From positions 24,329 through 88,328 of the forward strand of contig JAAEZA010000012.1 in assembly GCA_018223125.1 (NCBI GenBank): a DNA stretch of 64,000 nt, in the 5' to 3' direction. Shown here in pieces: positions 16,712 to 24,534 of the stretch. Numbering within the stretch: the stretch's first letter is position 1; each line of letters opens with the position of its first letter. This DNA comes from Paracoccaceae bacterium. Lineage in GTDB: Bacteria; Pseudomonadota; Alphaproteobacteria; Rhodobacterales; Rhodobacteraceae. The notes below the pieces were generated by a model that saw nothing but the letters and a program-made list of their open reading frames with translations, was not told the DNA's origin and did no database searches. The translations under genes and the position numbers were made by a program.

Positions 16712-18091
16712 TCAGAAGGTGGATTTGAACCCGATGTTCATCCGCAAATCTTTCGTCGAATAGATCGGAACGGTGGAATTTGTCTTGCTCGCGCTGAGAT
16801 TTAAGGTCGGGGCAAAGCCGTAATAATCCACTTTGGGAAACAGCAGCGAAACCGCTGCGCGCGCGCGCTCGTCCGCCCGCGCAACACCGGCGATGCGCAG
16901 GCGCGGGTATTCCGTGCGCTCTGCCGAGAGAGAGAAGGAGGGCACCACATCCACTGGCAGCGGCGGCGGTGTATAGGTCAGATGCCCGCCTGTCACACGG
17001 CTTTCCACCAGATTGGAGCGGGAGGAGGTATCGCGCAGATAGATTCCGTAACCGACACGGGCGCGGTTTTTGAACCTGTGCTGCATTTCAAGGTTGAAGC
17101 TGGCGATATTGGCCGAGGATATGGCTGCATCGAGACGGTTCTGGCGTTCCAGTTCCAGCGAGCCGCGCAGTCTTGCGGTTTTGGAGATGTTGTAATCCTG
17201 CCCGACGCCGGCGCGCATGTAATTGGACAGGGGGCTGCCACCGTACCAGCTGCGCCCGAGCGCAAGATCAAAGCGGGTTGCCCCGAAACCCGGTGTTTGG
17301 CCGCTGTCGGGATAGAGCGTTAGTCCGGCCTGAACCTCGACCGCAGCATATGAGAAATCCGAGCCGGTTTTGCCGGAGCCGAGTGCCTTGGAGGCACTTG
17401 AAAGTTGGTAGGTTGTGCCGGTAGCACTAAACCCCAGCCGCAGGAGCGTGGTGTCATTCAGTTCCTTGTTGTAACGGGTCGTCATCCCGAGCCGGAACCC
17501 CGTGCCCGAATGGGGCTGGCCGGAGGCTGGCACGCGGAAGGGCAACCCGCCAATCACCAGCGCATCGTTGGTAGATCCATTGTTGATATTGGATGACGGG
17601 AAGACAGAAAAAGACAGCGCCGTTGCCAGCGGTTTGCTGCGACGCACAAAATTGAAATCCCGCTTTGCCAGCCGCCGCGCCTGCGCATCCGGGGCGTTTT
17701 GTGCTGCGCGGCGCAGCCAGAATTGCGCGCGCAGCTTGGCTCCGTCTGCAAAATAGCTTTTCGCCACCAGATGGGCGGCGTCGAACCTGTGTTCGGGCGT
17801 CTGTGCAAGGGACCAGGCCTTCAGGGCAGCCCCCTTGGCGGCTTTGGGCTGTTGCAGGCTGCGCAGGGCTTCGCCGCGCAGCAGGTTTGCTTCGAAACTG
17901 TCGGGATCACGCTTGTTCAGGGCGTCTGCGATTTGCAGGGTGATATGGGGGCGGTTCTGCTGAAGGGATCGCCATGCAAAGGCTCGGGCCTCTTCGGGGG
18001 ACATGGAAAGGGGGGCGGCAAAACCGACGGAAACGGCCAGCCCGAGGCTGACCGCACCCAGTGTTGCAAGTCTGGCAAGTAAACGCCGCAT
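16712..18091 (-). CDS. Slam-type surface lipoprotein assembly modifier (DUF560 barrel)
   Basis: 459 residues. A signal peptide (residues 1-25) is followed by a TPR-like helical domain to about residue 150 (SFEANLLRGEALRSLQQPKAA, FWLRRAAQNAPDAQARRLAKRDF) and then a beta-barrel with the family signature FSVFPSSNINNGSTND, ending in an aromatic-terminated strand (LRMNIGFKSTF). This is the Slam layout: Slam proteins sit in the outer membrane and move specific lipoproteins to the cell surface (type XI secretion). The gene lies 21 bases downstream of a lipoprotein gene with a TbpB-like C-terminal barrel, its likely client. Confidence 0.87.
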   Translation of the reverse strand: MRRLLARLATLGAVSLGLAVSVGFAAPLSMSPEEARAFAWRSLQQNRPHITLQIADALNKRDPDSFEANLLRGEALRSLQQPKAAKGAALKAWSLAQTPEHRFDAAHLVAKSYFADGAKLRAQFWLRRAAQNAPDAQARRLAKRDFNFVRRSKPLATALSFSVFPSSNINNGSTNDALVIGGLPFRVPASGQPHSGTGFRLGMTTRYNKELNDTTLLRLGFSATGTTYQLSSASKALGSGKTGSDFSYAAVEVQAGLTLYPDSGQTPGFGATRFDLALGRSWYGGSPLSNYMRAGVGQDYNISKTARLRGSLELERQNRLDAAISSANIASFNLEMQHRFKNRARVGYGIYLRDTSSRSNLVESRVTGGHLTYTPPPLPVDVVPSFSLSAERTEYPRLRIAGVARADERARAAVSLLFPKVDYYGFAPTLNLSASKTNSTVPIYSTKDLRMNIGFKSTF

Positions 18092-18112
18092 CCCCCGCGC
18101 GGTCCCTTGCGG

Positions 18113-18958
18113 TTAGCGTTCGACGGCTGTGAAGACGCCCAACTCGCGGGTGGCATCCCGTTCGAGGATCAGATAGCCCGCTGTCTCATTCGCGGTTTCA
18201 CCGCCAAGAATACCGGAATACGTGCCTTCGGAGGTTATACCATCATTTGTCTGGCTCACCGAACCGTTAAAGGTGCCAGAACTGCGGTCGATGGATGTAT
18301 TGGCCAGCGTAATATCGGTTCCGGCGTCCACGCCCAGTCCGTCTTCGGTCACGCGGCGCTTGGTGATGCTGCCGCGAATGGTGTCATCAGAGAAATCCGC
18401 TTCCAGCGCAGCATCGCCAACGATGACATCCATACCGCCGCTTTCCTCGCTTGTGCGGGTGCCAAGATATTCACCTTCATAAAACGCACGCTGGTTTTCT
18501 GTCGGCAGGGTTGTGGTGCCGGTGCGGGTGTAAGCAGCACCGCTGTAGCCGTGGTCCTTGTATTCACCGCTGTTCACAACCACGACGGATACGGCACCGC
18601 TATCGGTTTCGCGGGTATAGGCGGTGTAGTCGTCAAACCCGCGTTTGCTGGAATAGGCGCGATAGGCGCTTTCATCACGGCTGGCGGTACGGTCAAGCCG
18701 GCTTTCGAACACCTCGTCATCGAAGGGAATATTCTCAACGATGATCTGGTCCGCTTCGCTGTCATATTCCAGACGGGTTGCCTGATTGTCTCCCTCCAGC
18801 AGGATATGGGCCGGTCCGGTATCAACAACCACTTCTTCTTCGGTGCCACCGTCTGTGCCGTCGGTGCCGCCGGTATCGTCAGACCCGCTGTCAGTCGAGC
18901 CGCCACATGCGGATAAGAACACAGCCACGGACGCTGCTGCTGCCAATGAGAATCTCAT
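18113..18958 (-). CDS. Surface lipoprotein with TbpB-like barrel, probable Slam client
   Basis: 281 residues. A lipoprotein signal with lipobox FLSAC (Cys18) is followed by a disordered Gly/Ser/Thr/Asp-rich tether (residues 19-45) and then beta-rich sequence. The C-terminal part has the small-barrel pattern seen in transferrin-binding-protein-like lipoproteins ([36 protein letters not shown]). The start at 18956-18958 has GCAGGAA upstream and gives the lipobox. Placement just before the Slam gene makes it the probable cargo. The ligand is unknown; no metal or haem motif stands out. Confidence 0.85.
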   Translation of the reverse strand: MRFSLAAAASVAVFLSACGGSTDSGSDDTGGTDGTDGGTEEEVVVDTGPAHILLEGDNQATRLEYDSEADQIIVENIPFDDEVFESRLDRTASRDESAYRAYSSKRGFDDYTAYTRETDSGAVSVVVVNSGEYKDHGYSGAAYTRTGTTTLPTENQRAFYEGEYLGTRTSEESGGMDVIVGDAALEADFSDDTIRGSITKRRVTEDGLGVDAGTDITLANTSIDRSSGTFNGSVSQTNDGITSEGTYSGILGGETANETAGYLILERDATRELGVFTAVER

Positions 18959-19184
18959 TTTCAATTCCTGCTTTTTTTTGTTTTTGAACTGCCTCGTTGG
19001 TTCCACTAACCTGAAAGTTGTGGAATCTGTCAATCTTTTCAAACGCTCGGGCCGTGAACCTGTTGCAAAACTATCGCGGGCTGAAACTTTGGAAATTTCC
19101 GCAGATTCCGCCACATATCGAGTTTATTGCCGCGGTTCTTCTAGATATAGTGGTGGGCGAGTCAGGAACACAGGAAGAAAACAG

Positions 19185-20099
19185 ATGCCACTTACCGCGG
19201 AACAACAGGCCGAAATCAGCGAGCAAAGGGCGCAGTCCGCGCCGACCCGACGTGTTGTTGCACCGGGAATGGAGCAGCATCTTTATACGGCCCAACCGGT
19301 TCTGGACCACGGATTTGTCCGTGTGATCGACTACATGGGCGATGATGCGGCAATTACGCAGGCGGCCCGTGTATCCTACGGCAAGGGCACGAAAGCGGTC
19401 CAGAATGACGAAGGTCTGATCCGCTATCTGATGCGGCACTGGCACTCCACCCCGTTTGAAATGTGTGAAATCAAGCTGCACGTCAAACTGCCTGTATTTG
19501 TGGCGCGTCAGTGGATCCGCCACCGGACCGCCAATGTGAACGAATATTCCGCCCGTTATTCAATTCTCGACCGTGAATTTTACATTCCCGCCGAAGAACA
19601 TCTCGCCAAACAGAGCGTGATTAACAATCAGGGGCGCGGAGAGACACTGGCGGGCGAGGACGCGCAGCGGGTTCTGGAAATGCTCAAGGCGGACAGTGCG
19701 CGGGCCTATGACAGTTATTCTACCATGATTGACGAGGGCGAAGATGGTAACGGCATCGCACTGGCCCGTGAACTTGCGCGGATGAACCTGCCTGCCAATA
19801 TTTATACACAGTGGTACTGGAAGGTGGACTTGCACAACCTGTTCCATTTCCTGCGGCTGCGTGCGGATTCCCACGCCCAGTATGAAATCCGCGTCTATGC
19901 CGAAGAAATCTGCCGTCTGGTGGCGGATTGGGTGCCCTACGCCTACAAAGCGTTTGAAGACTATCGTCTGGGTGGCGCACAACTGTCCCAACCGGCGGTA
20001 GAAGCCCTACGCAAGATGCTGAAGGGCGAAAAGGTTGAAGCTGCCGATGTGGGCATGAGCGCACGGGAATGGCGCGAGTTTATGGATATTGTCAGCTAG
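19185..20099 (+). CDS. thyX: Flavin-dependent thymidylate synthase
   Basis: 304 residues. It makes dTMP from dUMP with methylene-tetrahydrofolate, FAD and NADPH. The ThyX signature [11 protein letters not shown] (RHRx7S) is at about residues 112-122, followed by [13 protein letters not shown]. The ATG at 19185 has AGGAAG upstream. The frame is open far upstream only as an antisense shadow of the lipoprotein gene. It stands alone between the Slam set and small unknown genes, and ends at a strong terminator. Confidence 0.97.
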   Translation: MPLTAEQQAEISEQRAQSAPTRRVVAPGMEQHLYTAQPVLDHGFVRVIDYMGDDAAITQAARVSYGKGTKAVQNDEGLIRYLMRHWHSTPFEMCEIKLHVKLPVFVARQWIRHRTANVNEYSARYSILDREFYIPAEEHLAKQSVINNQGRGETLAGEDAQRVLEMLKADSARAYDSYSTMIDEGEDGNGIALARELARMNLPANIYTQWYWKVDLHNLFHFLRLRADSHAQYEIRVYAEEICRLVADWVPYAYKAFEDYRLGGAQLSQPAVEALRKMLKGEKVEAADVGMSAREWREFMDIVS

Positions 20100-20136
20100 G
20101 CGCTTCGGCTGCGCCAATTCTGCCGGAATAAAAAAA

Positions 20137-20158
20137 GGACGGGCTTCCCGTCCTTTTT
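20137..20158 (+). terminator. Intrinsic terminator of thyX
   Basis: Stem GGACGGG/CCCGTCC, loop CTT, then TTTTT; preceded by an A-run, so it could also stop minus-strand transcripts. Confidence 0.9.
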
Positions 20159-20244
20159 GGTTTGCAGGGTGCTTTGCGTTTCTTGCATGACCGCCCTGTG
20201 ACGGTTTTGCTTGTTTCTTTGCGTTTACAGGCGGATACGGGTGT

Positions 20245-20607
20245 ATGGTTTGTGAAACATCTACTCTGCGGCGCACTCTTCGCGTTCTTTGCCTTTGGCT
20301 GCTGGCGTTTGCGCTGGCGGGTAGCTTTGGCGCGGGTGATGGATGGGACGACACGTCTCGCGCAACACTTGTAGAGCGTATTGATACGCCGGACCGCATC
20401 GCCTCTCAGGGCAGCAGACAGGCTGTGCTGGCGCTGGCGGGGGATGAGGTGCAGGGCGGGGATGATCCCTTGTCCGGCGCAGTTGCGCTGGCAGCTTTGG
20501 ACCCTGCGCAGGGCGTACGGCTCGCCGTAACTAGCAGCAAGGGTGCTTTGCGTGGCAAGCGGTTCTGGCTGCGCACACCGATCCGCGCGCCGCCTTTTCC
20601 TGTGTAA
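20245..20607 (+). CDS. Small hypothetical secreted or anchored protein
   Basis: 120 residues. After a short basic start it has one hydrophobic stretch (LRVLCLWLLAFALAGSFGAG, residues 13-32) that reads as a signal peptide or anchor. The rest is soluble, Ala/Gly-rich, with no motif that I recognise. Codon use matches the neighbours and the gene stands between the thyX terminator and a 34-residue membrane peptide on the same strand, so a two-gene unit is likely. The ribosome site is weak and the start is uncertain. Confidence 0.6.
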   Translation: MVCETSTLRRTLRVLCLWLLAFALAGSFGAGDGWDDTSRATLVERIDTPDRIASQGSRQAVLALAGDEVQGGDDPLSGAVALAALDPAQGVRLAVTSSKGALRGKRFWLRTPIRAPPFPV

Positions 20608-20684
20608 TCGCCCCTTTTCAGGGGATCGCAGCCGGACAGATAAAACCTCCGGCTCAAATTGATCACACAGACGAAAGAAATCTA

Positions 20685-20789
20685 ATGAAAGACAATAGTC
20701 CGGCGCATATCATTGCGTCATGGATCCTGAGCATCGTGATGATGGCTCTGCTGGTCGGGCTTGGCCAGCTTGCGCTTGCTCTGCTTTAA
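20685..20789 (+). CDS. 34-residue single-helix membrane peptide
   Basis: An ATG at 20685 opens a 34-codon frame: a polar start (MKDNSPAHIIASW) and then one continuous hydrophobic helix (ILSIVMMALLVGLGQLALAL) to the C-terminus. GAAAG precedes the start. Small one-helix proteins like this often modulate a membrane complex; no partner is shown. It is followed by a large hairpin shared with the convergent DUF3179 gene. Confidence 0.6.
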   Translation: MKDNSPAHIIASWILSIVMMALLVGLGQLALALL

Positions 20790-20807
20790 GCTGAGCGCAC
20801 CACATAC

Positions 20808-20839
20808 AGGCGGTGGCGGCTGTCTTGCGGCCACCGCCT
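20808..20839. terminator. Hairpin between convergent genes (no T-run)
   Basis: Stem AGGCGGTGGC/GCCACCGCCT with a 12-base loop. It overlaps the stop codon of the DUF3179 gene and lies 19 bases past the 34-residue peptide gene. Lacking a T-run, it is only a probable terminator. Confidence 0.5.
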
Positions 20840-21809
20840 AAGGCGCGATCATCCAGTGTCCGTTGGGCCAGAAGGCATGGAAAGCGAAGGCAAACATCAC
20901 GTCATGCACCACGTCCCTTCCTTGCGCGTCGCGTACACGGATGCTGCCGACGTCCCTGCCACGGGCGATCTCTCCGGTGTCCAGCGCCGATGCCTGTCCC
21001 GCTTCCCAACTGATCCGAACACCGGCTTCCGTCACTCCGCCTGATGCGCGTATGCGGGCGACCGGCCAGGCTCTGTCACCAACCCGTACCACCCGTGCTA
21101 CAGGGGAAATTCCGTGGGGTGGCATTTCGCCGTTATACAGGAACGGTCGGGCGGAACTGTCATACCCCTGATAGGGATTGCGCCCGTAGGGGCGGCGTTG
21201 CGCGGGCGCTTTCATGACGAGGCCCGCATCCTGATTACGTGTTTTGAACTGCTTCCAGCTTTCCATCCAGCCCGGAATCATCCTTAATTTCGTGCCCGTC
21301 AGATCCCCGACAATGGCAATGCCAACGGCCTGCTGCCACCAGCTTTCGGTTTCCCGATCGAACATCACCATATCCGAATTGCGCAGCTTGCCCGAAACCC
21401 CGAATGTCAGCACGCCATGCTTTGTCCGCCGGTCGAATGTCACGCCGGAATTGCACAGGGGGCAAAAGGTTACCGCAACCGGCACACCGCCGATGGTGTC
21501 ATTCACGATCTCGTGCCAGATAAGATAACGGATCGGATAGGCCCGTTCGCTTTCCCCTGAAATCGCAACCGTCATCACGGGTTCATTCGCTTGCAGCGCG
21601 GTTTCCGAGGTAGCTTTGTGAAACTCCGGCGCATTAATGGCGGGAATACCATCCCTTGGCGGTCCACCGGACTGGATCTCCCCCCAGCTTTCTATATTTT
21701 TCTTGCTGAAATCGGTTTCAGGCCATTCCCGCTTCCATGAAGCCGGGTCGGACAGCACGGGCGTTGCTGCGAGAACAACCAAGGCAACCAGTGACAAAAC
21801 TCTGTGCAT
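20838..21809 (-). CDS. DUF3179 domain protein, secreted
   Basis: 323 residues with a signal peptide (VLSLVALVVLAATPVLS). The DUF3179 signatures are seen: YPIRYLIWHEIVNDTIGGVPV, then TFCPLCNSGVTFDR with a CxxC pair, and SGKLRNSDMVMFDRETESWWQQ. The family's role is unknown. The ATG at 21807-21809 follows GGGGAG and gives the signal peptide; the open frame extends 47 codons upstream without one. Transcribed away from the tRNA-Gln gene. Confidence 0.9.
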   Translation of the reverse strand: MHRVLSLVALVVLAATPVLSDPASWKREWPETDFSKKNIESWGEIQSGGPPRDGIPAINAPEFHKATSETALQANEPVMTVAISGESERAYPIRYLIWHEIVNDTIGGVPVAVTFCPLCNSGVTFDRRTKHGVLTFGVSGKLRNSDMVMFDRETESWWQQAVGIAIVGDLTGTKLRMIPGWMESWKQFKTRNQDAGLVMKAPAQRRPYGRNPYQGYDSSARPFLYNGEMPPHGISPVARVVRVGDRAWPVARIRASGGVTEAGVRISWEAGQASALDTGEIARGRDVGSIRVRDAQGRDVVHDVMFAFAFHAFWPNGHWMIAP

Positions 21810-21989
21810 GTTTTTACTCCCCCCAGAATATGCAGACGTTTCCAGCATGCCCGCGACGGAAAGCTCTGCATAGGTCTGCCACGGGATTGTGAGAATGCCG
21901 CATCCGGTTTTCACCTGCAAATTGCAGAGATGCTTTATACAAGGGCACAAAAACTGGTTGAAAGAGCCGGTTTTTTGTCAATTTTACCC

Positions 21990-22018
21990 TTGCAGCCCGA
22001 AAGCTGTGGCGCTAAATA
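21990..22018 (+). promoter_or_regulatory. Sigma-70 promoter of tRNA-Gln copy 1
   Basis: TTGCAG (21990-21995), a 17-base spacer, TAAATA (22013-22018), ten bases before the tRNA. The same elements precede copy 2. Confidence 0.7.
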
Positions 22019-22028
22019 CAGCCTCAGT

Positions 22029-22103
22029 TGGGACGTGGCCTAGTGGTAGGGCAACGCTTTTTGGTAGCGCAGATCGTAGGTTCGAATCCTACCGTCCCAG
22101 CCA
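22029..22103 (+). tRNA. tRNA-Gln (anticodon TTG), copy 1
   Basis: A 75-base gene including encoded CCA. Acceptor stem TGGGACG (22029-22035) pairs with CGTCCCA (22093-22099), discriminator G. The anticodon loop is TTTTGGT, giving TTG at positions 34-36, and the T-arm has the GTTCGAATC loop. An identical copy lies inverted at 23182-23256. Confidence 0.96.
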
Positions 22104-22185
22104 ACTTCTTAATCCGGCATGATCGTTTCTTCGGCAGTATTACAAATCTGCTTAGACCTTTCGGGGAATATCGGCGCTTGCGACA

Positions 22186-22213
22186 GTGAAGCTTGTTGAG
22201 CCTGTCCAAACAC
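22186..22213. repeat. REP-like extragenic element, degenerate single copy
   Basis: The core TTGTTGAGCCTGTCCAAACA resembles the widely spread alphaproteobacterial element with TGAGC(C/T)TGTCGAA(G/A). If translated it gives the LSLSKH string often seen in misannotated short proteins. It lies between the first tRNA-Gln and the hydrolase gene. Confidence 0.4.
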
Positions 22214-22261
22214 TCGTCTAGCGTAGCGCGCAATCCGAAGTCCAAAGAGAACCTTTCATCT

Positions 22262-23128
22262 ATGTCCGAAACCACCGAAACGGCCGTCAGCCCGAAAGAC
22301 GCCAAAGTCTACAGCACAGTTCAGGAAATACCCGAAGGCACCGCCGGGCTGGTTGAAGGGCAATACGTCTGGAAGGGCGAAGACCGGTCGCGCGTTTTCA
22401 TTTTCTTCTGTGGCGCAGTCAGTGGCAAGATGATCCCGCTTTCGCCGATCTTTCAACGCTGGAAGTGGGTGCACAAGTTTTCCCATTCCGTTGTCATCGC
22501 GCACGACCCCCTGATCAAGAGCAGCGGTAAATTACAGCTGGCCTGGTACACCGGAACCAACAACGGCGCGGATTTCGATGAAATTGTCTCCGTTCCCCTG
22601 CGGCTGGCCCGCAGCCTGACAGACGGAGAGGTTTGCGCCTTTGGCAGTTCAGGGGGCGGATTTGCCGCTTTGATGGCAACGGTGCGCAATCATGTGGACA
22701 GTACGCTGGCCATCAATCCGCAAACGAATGTGCTGCGCTATCATCCCCATATGCGGGAATCGTTTCTGCGCACCTATTTGGAAGAGCCAAAGAGCTTGCA
22801 GCAGTCCGATTACGAAAGACTTTCCATCAGCGGTTCGCTCTGGCGGTATTACGACCGTTGCAGGACACAGGTTGTTGTAAACACCCATGATTCCCTGCAC
22901 TATAAATCACATGTTTTGCCGTTAAGCCGTGCTGTAGCGCAGCAGAATCTCAACAGCTTTTCGTTTGACACGTACGACGACAAGAAAAACGGGCATAACC
23001 CGCCATCCATGAACCGCACGCTCTGGCTGATTAACCGCTGGTGGCCCAAAGCAATTGCCGGACCATACAGAAAAGAAGTGCAAGGCATGAAGTCTCTTAA
23101 AACACTGAAAGATCCCGGCGCTGTCTAG
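22262..23128 (+). CDS. Alpha/beta-hydrolase-like protein between inverted tRNA-Gln genes
   Basis: 288 residues, no signal peptide. The central nucleophile elbow AFGSSGGGFAALMAT (about residues 127-141) is of the GxSxGG type; a final His candidate lies near KKNGHNPPS. The N-terminal part has a strand typical of such folds (RVFIFFCGAVSG). Substrate unknown; proteins of this look occur near surface-polysaccharide genes in roseobacters, and a capsule set lies 3 kb away, but the link is weak. I start at 22262; the frame upstream is open but covers the REP-like element. The only gene between the two inverted tRNA-Gln copies. Confidence 0.8.
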   Translation: MSETTETAVSPKDAKVYSTVQEIPEGTAGLVEGQYVWKGEDRSRVFIFFCGAVSGKMIPLSPIFQRWKWVHKFSHSVVIAHDPLIKSSGKLQLAWYTGTNNGADFDEIVSVPLRLARSLTDGEVCAFGSSGGGFAALMATVRNHVDSTLAINPQTNVLRYHPHMRESFLRTYLEEPKSLQQSDYERLSISGSLWRYYDRCRTQVVVNTHDSLHYKSHVLPLSRAVAQQNLNSFSFDTYDDKKNGHNPPSMNRTLWLINRWWPKAIAGPYRKEVQGMKSLKTLKDPGAV

Positions 23129-23181
23129 TGGGGCGGATGAGTGCAGTGCCACTTCTTTTTGCGCTCACAAGTGCAGAGAGT

Positions 23182-23256
23182 TGGCTGGGACGGTAGGATT
23201 CGAACCTACGATCTGCGCTACCAAAAAGCGTTGCCCTACCACTAGGCCACGTCCCA
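23182..23256 (-). tRNA. tRNA-Gln (anticodon TTG), copy 2, inverted
   Basis: Identical over its 75 bases to the copy at 22029-22103 but on the minus strand; CCA is encoded at 23182-23184. The identity extends a few bases on both sides (CAGT before, ACT after). Confidence 0.96.
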
Positions 23257-23266
23257 ACTGGGGCGC

Positions 23267-23295
23267 TGTTTAACCGTAACCCCGCCGGTCTGCAA
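23267..23295 (-). promoter_or_regulatory. Sigma-70 promoter of tRNA-Gln copy 2
   Basis: On the minus strand: TTGCAG (23295-23290), 17-base spacer, TAAACA (23272-23267). The upstream T-rich stretch also matches copy 1, so the promoter was duplicated with the tRNA. Confidence 0.7.
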
Positions 23296-23354
23296 AGGGT
23301 AATTTACAAAAAAGCACCACTTGTTTTGAACGGGGCTGCTGGATAAGGCAGGGC

Positions 23355-24530
23355 ATGGAAAAATTTGACGTTTGTATCGTAGGGGCGGGCGCAGCAGGGC
23401 TGATGTGCGCGATTGAATCGGGTCGCCGGGGACGCTCTGTTCTCTTGCTTGATCACAGTAAGGCACCGGCAGAGAAAATCCGCATTTCCGGCGGCGGGCG
23501 CTGTAATTTCACGAATCTGGACATCCGGCCCGAACGGTTTCTGTCGAATAATCCCCATTTCGCGAAATCCGCGCTCAGCCGCTATACGCAGTTCGATTTT
23601 ATAGACAAGGTGGCCAGCCACAATATTCCCTACCACGAGAAAACCCTTGGCCAGTTGTTCTGTGACAGTTCCGCCAAGGACATCATTTCGATGCTTCTGG
23701 AAGAGGCGCGTCAGGCAGGGGTGGTGTTGCGCCTGAACACCCCGGTGGCGGAGGTTTCCGAGGGGGAAGGGTTTCAGCTCAAAACGTCAGGTGGGAGTAT
23801 CGTTGCGGACTCACTGGTAATCGCCACGGGCGGCAAATCGATTCCCAAGATGGGTGCCACAGGCTGGGGCTATCAGATCGCCCGCCAGTTTGACCTGCCT
23901 GTGGTGGAAACCCGCCCCGGCCTTGTGCCGCTTACCTTTGCAGAGCAGGACCTGCAGCAGACAAAACCGCTCGCAGGGGTGTCTGTGCAGGCAAGGGTGA
24001 GTACGCCGCAGATCGGATTTGACGAAGGGCTGTTATTTACACATCGCGGCCTTTCCGGCCCTTCCATTCTACAAATTTCCTCTTACTGGCGGGAAGGGGA
24101 CGGGATTTTCATTGATCTGGCCGCTGGCGAAAACACGTTGGAAACCCTTCGGGCCGCGCGCAGCCAGAAGGGGCGTGTCTCACCAGCCAAAGCGTTGGCG
24201 CAAATCGTACCTTCACGACTGGCGGAGCAAATTCTTAAGGATGTGCCGTTGAAGGGGAATCTGGCGGATCAGAGCGATGCGAGCCTGCAATTGCTGCATG
24301 AACGCGTACACCGCTGGGCGGTAAAACCGGTGGGATCAGAGGGGTATCGCACGGCAGAAGTCACCCTTGGCGGTGTGGATACAGCGGCGCTGGACGCCAA
24401 GACCATGGCGGTGCGCAAACGTCCCAACCTGTTCTTTATCGGGGAAGTGGTGGATGTAACCGGCTGGCTGGGCGGGTATAACTTCCAGTGGGCATGGTCG
24501 TCGGGCTGGGCGGCAGGGCAGGTGGCCTAG
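23355..24530 (+). CDS. YhiN/HI0933-family flavoprotein
   Basis: 391 residues. An N-terminal FAD-binding Rossmann fold (VCIVGAGAAGLMCAIESGRRG) is followed by the family signature ISGGGRCNFTN near residue 46-56, a second nucleotide motif (SLVIATGGKSIPKMGATGWGYQIA), and a C-terminal FAD contact (FIGEVVDVTGWLGGYNFQWAWSSG). The family is widespread (E. coli YhiN) but its reaction is not settled. The stop lies four bases from the stop of the convergent MscS gene. Confidence 0.93.
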   Translation: MEKFDVCIVGAGAAGLMCAIESGRRGRSVLLLDHSKAPAEKIRISGGGRCNFTNLDIRPERFLSNNPHFAKSALSRYTQFDFIDKVASHNIPYHEKTLGQLFCDSSAKDIISMLLEEARQAGVVLRLNTPVAEVSEGEGFQLKTSGGSIVADSLVIATGGKSIPKMGATGWGYQIARQFDLPVVETRPGLVPLTFAEQDLQQTKPLAGVSVQARVSTPQIGFDEGLLFTHRGLSGPSILQISSYWREGDGIFIDLAAGENTLETLRAARSQKGRVSPAKALAQIVPSRLAEQILKDVPLKGNLADQSDASLQLLHERVHRWAVKPVGSEGYRTAEVTLGGVDTAALDAKTMAVRKRPNLFFIGEVVDVTGWLGGYNFQWAWSSGWAAGQVA

Positions 24531-24534
24531 GCGC

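Noticed and set aside
22029..23256. Insertion sequence or integron bounded by inverted repeats
   Set aside because: The inverted repeats are functional tRNA genes with promoters, and the gene between encodes no transposase or integrase.
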